NCBI GenBank assembly: GCA_027296665.1
Contig: JAPUIV010000083.1
Span: forward strand, 1 to 8,597
Direction: 5' to 3'
From: Acidobacteriota bacterium
GTDB taxonomy: Bacteria > Acidobacteriota > Polarisedimenticolia > JAPUIV01
Length of the DNA stretch: 8,597 nucleotides
Shown here: positions 1-6,855 of the stretch, piece after piece
Numbering within the stretch: the first letter of the stretch is position 1
Layout: each line of letters starts with the position of its first letter
Notes under the pieces: model-generated
Told to the model about the DNA's origin: nothing
Database searches by the model: none
Seen by the model: the letters and a program-made list of their open reading frames with translations, nothing else
Translations under genes and position numbers: made by a program

Positions 1-56
1 CCCCCCCCCCCCGCCGGGGGTCACACATCGGGTGGCCGGGGGGGGCCGCCCGCCCC
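1..56. other. low-complexity C/G-rich window edge
   Basis: The window opens with twelve consecutive C and continues as almost pure G/C, including a run of eight G at 38-45, before normal-looking sequence begins. The reading frame of the first gene has no stop here, but translating it gives only proline/glycine-rich low-complexity sequence that resembles neither a signal peptide nor the family's N-terminus. It is either a genuinely GC-extreme upstream stretch or a poorly resolved contig end. Homopolymer length errors here could hide the true start of the first gene. I see no promoter. Confidence 0.5.
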
Positions 57-63
57 GAGGGAG

Positions 64-1788
64 GTGGAACGACTCGAAACCATGGTGGGACGGATCCGTG
101 ACGGGGCGGTTGGCTTCAAAACCTCTCCCCCTGCACCCGGATTCTATGAGGATTTCGTCCGTCTCGCCACGGGCGGAGCCCCTTACCCGGTTGCCTGTCT
201 CACACCGGTGGCCGGGGAACTCCGGCGTTCCCAACCCTCCCCGCCAGATACCGGCATCCTGTTTCAATTCCTCACGAACCGGCCTTCTCTGCCCTCGGGT
301 GAAACTTTCCCCATCGGTGAGTGGCTAACCGTTCATTACACCACCGATATTTCCCGTCCTCAGGCGATCGAAGCTTGGGATGAGAACGACAACGGGGTTC
401 CCGACCTCCTGGATCGGATCCAGTGGGCTGCCGAACGATTCTTTAACGTCGCCATTCGGGAATTCCGATTCCAGGCCCCGGTCGCTCCGGACCGCGCGCC
501 CATCGAGATATTTCTTCTCCCCCTCCCCGATCCGATCCGGGGCGTCACCATTCCGGGCGAGGTCAAGACAGACTCCAGCGGAACCCACTCCATGATCCTT
601 CTCGATCCCGAAAAACTTTCCCGTCCCGGAAATATGGGATCGGTCGCCCACCAGCTGGCCCATGCCCTGCAATTCTCCTATTCGGCCTTGCTTCCCGCCT
701 GGTGGCAAGAAGCGACCGCGGTCTGGCTGGAGAAAGAAGTTACCAACGACATCCACAGTCACTCCAACTCCGTGGCGGCGCGTCTCCGATCTCCCCACAT
801 CTCGCTGGCCACCGATAGGGTCGACCTGATGCCAGGCGGATACCTCTGGCCGCTGTTCCTCGTCGAATCGCACGGCAATGATCCCGCTCTCATCCGAGCG
901 CTCTGGGAGGAGGCGGCCGGACCGCAGCCGGGATCGTTGCTCGAGATCTTCGATCGAATCCTGATCGGATCCTTTGGCGACTCCTTCCGGGAATCCTTCC
1001 TGAAGTTCGCGATCTGGAACACGTACACCGGAAAAAAAGATGACGGGTTTCATTACCGCTTCGGCGCCCATCTTCCCGATCCTGCCCTCCCTCCCGTTTA
1101 CGATTCCTTCCCCTCGGTCGCCCGGCCCGCCGACACCTATCTTGAACCCCTCGGGACCCGGCTTGTCCGCCTTGAGGGGAGAGCCGCCAAGGGAGGCTTG
1201 GAATTTCATTTATACGGGCAGGAGGGTAGCCACCTCCAGGTTAACGCCCTTATCTTCGAACCCGAGCAGCCCGATCGGCCCTATTTTCTCGAGATTCCTC
1301 TCAACGAAATGAACCGCGGGGAACTGCGCCTCCCGTGGGACGCTCTTTCCCAGGTCACGATCTTCATTCAGAATCTCGATTGGAGGAATGACGGGAAAAA
1401 TCGGATCGGATTCACCGCCCTGTCCGATCCGAGCTACCCTTTTACCCTCGCCCGGATCGGAGCGCGGCCCGAAAAGGGGCAGATGGTCCTGGAATGGTCC
1501 ACCTCCAATGAACAGGATCTCCTGGGGTGGAATTTGTACCGGAGTTCGGATCCAACGCGGGGATTCTCCCCGATCAACTCCCTGCTCCTACCGGGGGGAG
1601 GGGACAGTCACGATGTAACCAACTACCTGTTTTTGGATGACACGGTCCGGCCGGGAGAACAGGTCTATTACTATCTGGAAGGGATCACGCTCGCGGGGTA
1701 CGGCCGGCGCAGCCATATCATCGGCACCCGATCCTTGCCGCGTGCGAACACCCGTTCCCCCGGACTTCTTCAGGTTCCTCCCAACTGA
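64..1788 (+). CDS. MXAN_6640-like putative metalloprotease, degenerate HQxxH motif, FnIII-like C-terminus (probably 5'-partial)
   Basis: This is a 574-residue protein counted from the GTG at 64; the frame stays open to base 1. The N-terminal half resembles the MXAN_6640 family of putative secreted zinc proteases. It has a VHYTT strand, a calcium-loop-like DENDNGVPD at about residues 106-114, then VAHQLAHALQFSY with His196 and His200. WWQEATAVWLE follows, with Glu216 as candidate third zinc ligand. The usual HExxH glutamate is Gln197, so ordinary gluzincin catalysis is doubtful. Residues of about 350-455 look like a beta-sandwich. Residues of about 458-560 are fibronectin-III-like (LGWNLYRSSD, LLLPGGGDS, YYYLEGI), a module common on secreted proteins. 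No signal peptide follows either the GTG or the ATG at 82, and the GGAGG at 60-64 is badly spaced for both, so the true start probably lies upstream. The gene converges on the next one with a 12-base gap. The family call is moderately firm; the substrate is unknown. Confidence 0.72.
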   Translation: MERLETMVGRIRDGAVGFKTSPPAPGFYEDFVRLATGGAPYPVACLTPVAGELRRSQPSPPDTGILFQFLTNRPSLPSGETFPIGEWLTVHYTTDISRPQAIEAWDENDNGVPDLLDRIQWAAERFFNVAIREFRFQAPVAPDRAPIEIFLLPLPDPIRGVTIPGEVKTDSSGTHSMILLDPEKLSRPGNMGSVAHQLAHALQFSYSALLPAWWQEATAVWLEKEVTNDIHSHSNSVAARLRSPHISLATDRVDLMPGGYLWPLFLVESHGNDPALIRALWEEAAGPQPGSLLEIFDRILIGSFGDSFRESFLKFAIWNTYTGKKDDGFHYRFGAHLPDPALPPVYDSFPSVARPADTYLEPLGTRLVRLEGRAAKGGLEFHLYGQEGSHLQVNALIFEPEQPDRPYFLEIPLNEMNRGELRLPWDALSQVTIFIQNLDWRNDGKNRIGFTALSDPSYPFTLARIGARPEKGQMVLEWSTSNEQDLLGWNLYRSSDPTRGFSPINSLLLPGGGDSHDVTNYLFLDDTVRPGEQVYYYLEGITLAGYGRRSHIIGTRSLPRANTRSPGLLQVPPN

Positions 1789-1800
1789 TCCGCATTACCG

Positions 1801-3498
1801 TTAATTGCCTTGCTGAATCGACTCGCCGCTCCCCTCGATCAGATGGTGATATCGATCCACCGGGAGATCTCTCCATGTTTCCGTCAGACCTCCTGGCCAG
1901 CGAACCAGAACATTCGTGACCTGGATCTTGGCGCCAACCCCCACGTGCATGCGGAGATCGTTCTGGCTCAGGTAAGAACTGGCCGATCGCACCTCATCCC
2001 ACAAGATGACTCCCCCCGCCTCGACACCCACCCGGGCCCCGATGGCCGAGCGGTTACTCCGCGTTCCCTCCAACCTGAGGCCGACCCAATGGTTCTCGTT
2101 CCGGAGATCGTTGCGGAGCAGCCGGACGGGCCGGCCGGAGTGCGTGACTACCAGGTCGAGGTCTCCATCGTCGTCCCAGTCGCCCGCCGCGGACCCACGT
2201 CCCACGCCGGGCGCACGGAAGGCTTCGCCCATTTTGCCGGCGACATCCAGGAACCGTCCTCCCCCGAGGTTTTCGAATAACATATTCGTCTCGGCATAGG
2301 TCACCGAATCACTGTACAGATGGATGTTATCCAGCAAATGACCGTTGTTGACGAAGATGTCGAGATCGCCATCATTGTCGAAATCGAGGAACCCCGCGCC
2401 GAATCCAAGGGCCAACAGGGAAGGCTGCCCCAGGCCCGACTCGAATGTTCGATCAAGAAATCCTGACTCTCCCCGGTTTTCGTACAGGCTGTTGGTTTCA
2501 TGGCTCAGATTCACAACGAACAGATCCATCCTCCCGTCCCGGTTGAAATCTCCAGCGTCGACTCCCATCCCCGCCTCCGGCAGCCCCTCCTCGCTGAACC
2601 CCACGCCCGCTGCCCAGGTCACGTTCCCGAAGGTGCCATCGCCCCGATTTCGAAACAGGAAATTCGGCGTCGCGTCGTTGGCAACATACAGATCAACATC
2701 GCCATCGCCATCGTAATCGGTCCAGACCACGCCCAGTCCTTTCCCCTCCGCGGTGTACAGCCCGGCCTCGCGCGTGACGTCCTTGAAGGTTCCGTCACCC
2801 AGGTTCCGGTACAGAACATCCGGAAGTGCCTGGAAATTGTCCGGATGGCAATAGGTGCGGTACCCGGGTTTCGGTTCCCCGCAATAGAGATTTTTTTCAA
2901 TCCGGAAATCGACATAGTTCGCCACGTACAGATCGACCCATCCATCGTTATCGAAATCGGCGAAGGCGGAACTGGTTCCCCACCGGGGATCCCCGACTCC
3001 GGCCTGGACCGTCACGTCCAGGAAGGTCCCGTCTCCCTCGTTCCGAAAGAGTCGATTGTCCCCGTAGTTGGTCACGTACAGATCCTGGTCCCCGTCGTTG
3101 TCATAATCGGCAACCGTGCACCCCATCCCGTAGCCGCGGTCCCCGATCCCCGCAACCGCGGTGACATCCCGGAACTTTCCTCCTCCCAGATTGCGGTACA
3201 GGGCGTTGCGTGCCATGGATCGCCCCACCCCGGGCACTTCTCCGCTGTTCACCAAATACAGATCTTGACGATCGTCCCCATCGTAATCGAGGAAGCAGAC
3301 GCCGGAACCCAAAGTTTCCATGAGGTATTTCTGGCCGCGGGCGCCCGATTGATGGCGGAAGCTGATTCCGGCCTCGGCGGTGATGTCGGTCCACCCGGCC
3401 GGAGTCCGGCCCGCTCTCTTCCCGCCGCCACATCCAGGCAAACAGACCAGCGCCAGTATCAGGGGCACGGGGAACCCGGGGAACAGGGGCGGCCTCAC
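1801..3498 (-). CDS. CRTAC1-family FG-GAP/VCBS repeat lipoprotein with C-terminal ASPIC/UnbV domain
   Basis: This is a 565-residue protein with a hydrophobic signal (VPLILALVCLPGC) whose Cys23 is a likely lipidation site, so it is probably anchored at the envelope facing outward. Seven calcium-binding loops of the D-x-D-x-D-G type start near residues 71, 131, 181, 261, 317, 372 and 440. Each is followed by DLYV-like and LYRN-GDGTF-DVT segments, the FG-GAP/VCBS pattern expected to form a seven-bladed beta-propeller. Cys206 and Cys217 (YCGE...YCHP) between loops three and four match a pair often seen in CRTAC1-type proteins and could form a disulfide. Residues of about 470-552 (HWVGLRLEGTRSNRSAIGARV, then VRWPGGLTETW) are the ASPIC/UnbV domain. 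The GTG start shares its G with the TAG stop of the upstream TPR gene, and GAAAGG lies 8 bases before it, so translation is probably coupled. Family assignment is secure; the role (adhesion, calcium-dependent binding or scaffold) is not known. Confidence 0.93.
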   Translation of the reverse strand: MRPPLFPGFPVPLILALVCLPGCGGGKRAGRTPAGWTDITAEAGISFRHQSGARGQKYLMETLGSGVCFLDYDGDDRQDLYLVNSGEVPGVGRSMARNALYRNLGGGKFRDVTAVAGIGDRGYGMGCTVADYDNDGDQDLYVTNYGDNRLFRNEGDGTFLDVTVQAGVGDPRWGTSSAFADFDNDGWVDLYVANYVDFRIEKNLYCGEPKPGYRTYCHPDNFQALPDVLYRNLGDGTFKDVTREAGLYTAEGKGLGVVWTDYDGDGDVDLYVANDATPNFLFRNRGDGTFGNVTWAAGVGFSEEGLPEAGMGVDAGDFNRDGRMDLFVVNLSHETNSLYENRGESGFLDRTFESGLGQPSLLALGFGAGFLDFDNDGDLDIFVNNGHLLDNIHLYSDSVTYAETNMLFENLGGGRFLDVAGKMGEAFRAPGVGRGSAAGDWDDDGDLDLVVTHSGRPVRLLRNDLRNENHWVGLRLEGTRSNRSAIGARVGVEAGGVILWDEVRSASSYLSQNDLRMHVGVGAKIQVTNVLVRWPGGLTETWRDLPVDRYHHLIEGSGESIQQGN

Positions 3499-4745
3499 TA
3501 ATATCGCCTTTCGGTGGAGAAGGAACCATTCGGCGGTTTCGGAGAGGGTACATCAAGTTTCCGGAACTCCTCCATCTCCCTCAACGACTCGGGGATACGG
3601 CCTTGACTGCGATAGAGGCCGGAAAGGAAGTAGTGCGGAAAGGGGAATTCGGGATTCAACTGGATTGCTTGTTTCAAGAGATCCTCGGCCCGGCCGTAGT
3701 CGCCCCTGATGGCGGACAATCGTCCCAGTTCCATGAGCGCGAATTGGTTCTGGGGATCCAGGCGCAACCCGCGTTCCAGAAAATCCCCGGCCCTGCCGAA
3801 CTTTCCAAGCGCCAGGTAGGCGGAACCCAGATAGGTGGCGGCCTGGCCATCCTCCGCGCGAACCTCCACGATCCTCTGGAGACGCTCCACCGCCGACTCG
3901 AAATCGCCTGCGTTGTAGGCCGCGATCGCCTCGTCCCGGTGGGCAAGAATTTGCCGCTTCCGGTCCTGCAGATCCCGTATCTCCCGGAACCTGCCTTCCT
4001 CTTCCTCGGCCCCCCGATCGGCACCCTGGAGCCGCAAGGCCCGGCCCAGATTCTGCTGGGCGCCTAGGTGTCCGGGATCAACCCGGATCGTTTCACGAAA
4101 TTGTTCGGCCGCTTGCACAAAACGATCCTGCTTGAGATGGGCAAGACCGAGATGGAAGAAAGCCTCCGCGTTTCCCGGGGCGGCGCGGAGGGACGCCCGG
4201 AGGTCCTCAACCGCGCCTGGATAATTCCCCCGGCGGTAGTTCAACCGACCGCGCAGGAACAGAACCTCCGGATGGCCGGGGGCCATTTCAAGGGCTTCCT
4301 CCACCACCCGGAGGGTCTCATCCGGGTTCCCCAGCCGTTCCTGAACCTGGATCAAACCCAGCCGCGCCGGGAGGGAATGGGTGTCGAGATCGATCGCCCG
4401 CTGGAACTCCGCCGCCGCCCGTCCAAAGAAGTTTCCCAGAAAGAAGTTTTTTCCGAGGGCGATATGGAGAGCCGGTTCCCCCGGAGCGATCTCCAGGGCA
4501 CGAAGCAGTTCCTTCTCGGCCGCCGCGCGGGCCCCCCGCCGGGAAAGCTCCCTGCCCCTTTGGAAATGAAGCAGAAATTCAGTTCGATCGTACCGTTCGG
4601 CGGCAGCGGGAGGCGGCGAGGCCGTACCCGAACCTTCCTCCCGGGCCCCGCCGGCGCAGGCCGACCCCATAAATGCAGCGACCCCAAGGAGAACACCCAG
4701 CCCGGGTCCCAATCGGCATCCCTTCCCTGGCGATCGCGTGTCCAT
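3498..4745 (-). CDS. exported tetratricopeptide repeat (TPR) protein
   Basis: This is a 415-residue protein from the ATG at 4745. I chose this start because GGGGAG lies 7 bases upstream and the new N-terminus is a good export signal: basic MDTRSPGKGCR, then hydrophobic LGPGLGVLLGVAAFMGSAC. An in-frame ATG at 4802 would add 19 residues and spoil the signal. Cys30 might be lipidated, but GSAC is not a canonical lipobox; cleavage after ACA is an alternative. Residues of about 56-235 form roughly five TPR repeats. A charged, coil-like linker follows (about 244-272, containing EEEEGRFREIRDLQDRKR), then about four more TPRs to residue 408. Typical TPR positions are visible (LGKNFFLGNF, ALEMAPGHPE, YLGSAYLALGKF, IQLNPEFP). 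TPR arrays bind proteins, so this is probably a scaffold or partner for the propeller lipoprotein encoded one base later. The specific partner is an inference from gene order. Confidence 0.9.
   Translation of the reverse strand: MDTRSPGKGCRLGPGLGVLLGVAAFMGSACAGGAREEGSGTASPPPAAAERYDRTEFLLHFQRGRELSRRGARAAAEKELLRALEIAPGEPALHIALGKNFFLGNFFGRAAAEFQRAIDLDTHSLPARLGLIQVQERLGNPDETLRVVEEALEMAPGHPEVLFLRGRLNYRRGNYPGAVEDLRASLRAAPGNAEAFFHLGLAHLKQDRFVQAAEQFRETIRVDPGHLGAQQNLGRALRLQGADRGAEEEEGRFREIRDLQDRKRQILAHRDEAIAAYNAGDFESAVERLQRIVEVRAEDGQAATYLGSAYLALGKFGRAGDFLERGLRLDPQNQFALMELGRLSAIRGDYGRAEDLLKQAIQLNPEFPFPHYFLSGLYRSQGRIPESLREMEEFRKLDVPSPKPPNGSFSTERRY
3507..3512 (-). promoter_or_regulatory. ribosome binding site of the CRTAC1-family gene, inside the TPR gene's 3' end
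   Basis: On the minus strand GAAAGG precedes the GTG start by 8 bases and sits inside the last codons of the TPR gene. With the TAGTG stop/start overlap it supports the GTG start and suggests reinitiation by ribosomes finishing the TPR protein. Confidence 0.55.
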
Positions 4746-4752
4746 CCAAAAA

Positions 4753-4758
4753 CTCCCC
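4753..4758 (-). promoter_or_regulatory. ribosome binding site deciding the TPR gene start
   Basis: GGGGAG on the minus strand lies 7 bases before the ATG at 4745. The alternative upstream ATG at 4802 has no comparable site, which is why the shorter protein with a clean signal peptide is preferred. Confidence 0.7.
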
Positions 4759-4788
4759 GGCGATGATAGCATAGCGATTTTCGCCGGG
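4756..4788. repeat. 8-bp inverted repeat flanking the -10 of the TPR operon (candidate operator)
   Basis: The left arm CCCGGCGA (4756-4763) and right arm TCGCCGGG (4781-4788) are perfect complements separated by 17 bases. One mismatch outward, T4754 and A4790 also pair. The extended -10 element on the minus strand lies in the loop and the inner edge of one arm. The spacer also contains a tandem ATAGC-ATAGC. A dyad centred on a -10 could be an operator. Because the region is GC-rich, chance is not excluded. Confidence 0.4.
4763..4771 (-). promoter_or_regulatory. candidate extended -10 promoter of the TPR-CRTAC1 pair
   Basis: On the minus strand the sequence reads TGCTATCAT, an extended -10 (TGn) followed by TATCAT, which matches the sigma70 consensus at five of six positions. 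No good -35 is visible 17-18 bases upstream, which is usual for extended -10 promoters. Transcription would start around 4751-4757, giving a very short leader with the ribosome binding site almost at its 5' end. The assignment assumes a housekeeping sigma factor like that of model bacteria. Confidence 0.45.
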
Positions 4789-4808
4789 AAACGCGGGCCC
4801 ATCGCCGT

Positions 4809-4838
4809 TTGACCCCGTTGGGGGGCGTCGGTTATACT
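4809..4838 (+). promoter_or_regulatory. sigma70-type promoter of argS and the downstream S55 gene
   Basis: TTGACC at 4809-4814 and TATACT at 4833-4838 are separated by 18 bases (17 if the -10 is read as TTATAC). Each matches consensus at five of six positions. The expected transcription start, near 4845, leaves a leader of about 30 bases before the argS ATG. TTGACCC occurs again at 4838-4844, 29 bases after the first copy, so that copies overlap the -35 and sit just after the -10. That could be chance or a repeated binding site. The leader is too short for a T-box. Confidence 0.6.
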
Positions 4839-4860
4839 TGACCCTCCCGCATACGGCGGA

Positions 4861-4867
4861 AAGGAAG
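4861..4867 (+). promoter_or_regulatory. ribosome binding site of argS
   Basis: AAGGAAG lies 7 bases before the ATG at 4875 and supports that start. CCCGC (4846-4850) and GCGGG (4867-4871) could form a weak 5-bp stem around it, but nothing else points to regulation. Confidence 0.6.
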
Positions 4868-4874
4868 CGGGATC

Positions 4875-6845
4875 ATGTTCGATCCGTACCGGGAACAGTT
4901 AAACCGCCGGTTTCAGAACGCCCTCCTTTCCCTCTTCGGAGAGCCCGTTCCCCGCCTGGTCTGGAGTCATCCACCCAAGGTACAACTCGGGGATCTCGCT
5001 TCGCCAGTCGCCTTCGATCTGGCCAAGAGGGTTCGCAAGGCACCCGCCGAGATTGCCAGGGAACTCCTCCGGGCCGCCGAACCACTGCCTGGTATCGCCA
5101 GGGCCGATGTGGCAGGGGGCGGATACATCAATCTCTTCCTGGATCGACCCGGATTTCTTTCCGCCATGTTTCGCGAGGTCCGTTCCGGCAAGAAACCGGA
5201 CCAGACGGCAGCCCGCGGGAAGCGGATCATAGAACACACCAATATCAATCCGAACAAGGCGGCCCACGTCGGCCATCTGCGCAATGCCGTTCTGGGAGAT
5301 ACCCTGGGCCGGGCGTTCCGGTACCTGGGAGAAAATGTGGAGATTCAGAACTATATCGACGACACAGGAGTGCAAGTGGCGGATGTGGTGCTCGGCATGA
5401 GCCACCTTCGCGGGATCGATCGGGCCGGCATCGATTCCCTTCCCGGACGGCTGGACTACTACCTCTGGGATCTGTACCGTGAAATTACCGAACGATACGA
5501 AAAGGAACCCGCCCTCCTGGAACGGCGCCGCCAGGTCCTCCGGGATCTCGAGGCCGGCCAGGGAGACAATGCCCGGCTCGGCCGCGAGATCGCCGTGCGG
5601 GTGGTCCGACGCCACGTGGAAACGATGCAGAGGATCAATGTTACCTACGACCTGTTACCCTGGGAGGGGGACATTCTCGCTGAGAAGTTCTGGGACAAAA
5701 CTTTCCGGAACCTACGGGAATCGGGCACCGCCTACCAACCCGAGAAGGGGAAACTCGCCGGTTGCTGGGTCATGCGGATCCAGAGCTCCGAAGACCAGGA
5801 GGCGGGGGAGGAGGCGGAAAAGGTTCTGGTTCGATCCGATGGAACGGTCACGTACATTGGCAAGGATATCGCTTATCAATTATGGAAGTTCGGTCTTCTG
5901 AACGCCGATTTTTCCTACCGTCCCTTTTTCCGGTATCCGGACGGCAGGGAGATCTGGAGTACCGAAAGGAGCCCCGGCCCCCGGAAGGCCCCGTCTTTCG
6001 GACAGGGACAGATCATTTACAATGTGATTGATTCGCGCCAGGCGCGCCTTCAGAGGATCGTTGCCGAAGGACTGCGCGCCCTCGGACACCCTGGGGAAGC
6101 GGAACGATCGATTCACTTCTCCTACGAAATGGTGAAGCTCTCCCGCGCCTGCGCGGAGGAAATGGGATTCCTTCCGGCCGGTTCGGATCCTGGAATCAAA
6201 TCCGTGGAGATTTCCGGCCGCAAGGGCCAGGGGATCAAGGCGGACGATCTCATCGATATCATGTCCGATAAAGCAACAAGGGAAGTGGGCAAAAGGAATC
6301 CGGATTTTTCTCCGGAAGAGATCCGGAAAACGGCAGAAACAATCGCCGTGGGTGCCCTGCGTTATTTCATGATCAAGTTCAACCGGAACCGCGTCATCAC
6401 ATTCGATTTCCAGGACGCCCTGAGCTTCGAGGGCGATACCGGCCCCTACATTCAATACTCCGTGGTCAGGGCGTCCAATATCCTCAGGAAGATCAAGGAA
6501 CGTTCGGGATGGACACCAAAAGATCTGGACAGCGAGATCGATACGATCGATTGGACCTTTCTGACCGGCTCGGAGGAAGGGGATCTGTTCTGGGATATCC
6601 TGTTCCAGGGATCGCAATGGAGGGAACGCGTTCTCCAGGCGACCGACACATTGGAACTTTCCCAGCTCGCGAGGTTCTGCTTTCAACTTTCGAAAAAATT
6701 CAATGGTTATTACCATCGATACCCGGTGATCCAGGAGAAAGACAAGAACCGGAAATGGGCGCGTATGCTTCTGGTCTATCTGTACCGGCAGCAAATGGTC
6801 CAGGCTCTGGACACCATGGGGATCGAAGTTCCTGACCGGATGTAG
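4875..6845 (+). CDS. argS: arginine--tRNA ligase (arginyl-tRNA synthetase)
   Basis: This cytoplasmic class I synthetase charges tRNA-Arg with arginine using ATP. Residues of about 1-95 are the ArgS N-terminal tRNA-recognition domain, ending in GGGYINLFLDR. EHTNINPNKAAHVGHLRN follows, with the HIGH-type signature as HVGH at 131-134, then YIDDTGVQVADVV. The core continues through VTYIGKDIAYQLWKFG and IYNVIDSRQ to SYEMVKLS. In place of KMSKS the protein has SGRKGQGIK at about 447-455, as in many ArgS enzymes with a divergent second signature. The DALR anticodon-binding domain begins near 525 (PYIQYSVVRASNILRK) and ends with the expected MGIEVPDRM. At 656 residues it exceeds the usual 550-600. 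The extra length is mainly an acidic stretch near 304-316 and a segment around the REIWSTERSPG region before the IYNVID motif. The gene is intact, with its own promoter and a good ribosome binding site, and a secreted S55 protein follows after 10 bases. Confidence 0.96.
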   Translation: MFDPYREQLNRRFQNALLSLFGEPVPRLVWSHPPKVQLGDLASPVAFDLAKRVRKAPAEIARELLRAAEPLPGIARADVAGGGYINLFLDRPGFLSAMFREVRSGKKPDQTAARGKRIIEHTNINPNKAAHVGHLRNAVLGDTLGRAFRYLGENVEIQNYIDDTGVQVADVVLGMSHLRGIDRAGIDSLPGRLDYYLWDLYREITERYEKEPALLERRRQVLRDLEAGQGDNARLGREIAVRVVRRHVETMQRINVTYDLLPWEGDILAEKFWDKTFRNLRESGTAYQPEKGKLAGCWVMRIQSSEDQEAGEEAEKVLVRSDGTVTYIGKDIAYQLWKFGLLNADFSYRPFFRYPDGREIWSTERSPGPRKAPSFGQGQIIYNVIDSRQARLQRIVAEGLRALGHPGEAERSIHFSYEMVKLSRACAEEMGFLPAGSDPGIKSVEISGRKGQGIKADDLIDIMSDKATREVGKRNPDFSPEEIRKTAETIAVGALRYFMIKFNRNRVITFDFQDALSFEGDTGPYIQYSVVRASNILRKIKERSGWTPKDLDSEIDTIDWTFLTGSEEGDLFWDILFQGSQWRERVLQATDTLELSQLARFCFQLSKKFNGYYHRYPVIQEKDKNRKWARMLLVYLYRQQMVQALDTMGIEVPDRM

Positions 6846-6848
6846 GAG
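6844..6848 (+). promoter_or_regulatory. ribosome binding site deciding the TTG start of the S55 gene
   Basis: AGGAG overlaps the argS stop codon (TAG at 6843-6845) and lies 7 bases before TTG at 6856. A second TTG at 6850 would be only one base away. No ATG or GTG occurs in frame before the conserved domain, so TTG 6856 is the best start. Confidence 0.65.
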
Positions 6849-6855
6849 TTTGCCA

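Noticed and set aside
1..56. Telomere-like or repeat structure suggested by the C and G runs
   Set aside because: There is no repeated unit, only homopolymers and biased sequence at the window edge; an edge artefact is more likely.
325..1209. 294-codon open frame on the minus strand inside the first gene
   Set aside because: Its translation is low-complexity Gly/Arg/Asp-rich with no recognisable motif, while the plus frame carries MXAN_6640 and FnIII-like features.
2161..3300. Tandem DNA repeats with recurring TACAGATC and ATCGTAATCG-like words
   Set aside because: They are spaced irregularly and explained by the recurring DLYV and DxDxDG codons of the FG-GAP repeats, not by a repeat array or CRISPR.
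2500..3501. 333-codon open frame on the plus strand opposite the CRTAC1-family gene
   Set aside because: It is a shadow of the minus-strand gene: the repeated DxDxDG/DLYV codons read antisense give recurring VPVV/IVIEI patterns, not a separate protein family. The minus strand has clear domains and a lipoprotein signal.
4845..4874. T-box or other riboswitch controlling argS
   Set aside because: The leader predicted from the promoter is only about 30 bases, with no specifier loop, T-box sequence or terminator; only a weak 5-bp stem is possible.
4746..4874. Small RNA or tRNA in the divergent intergenic region
   Set aside because: The 129 bases are taken up by two promoters, two ribosome binding sites and one dyad; no cloverleaf or terminator is visible.
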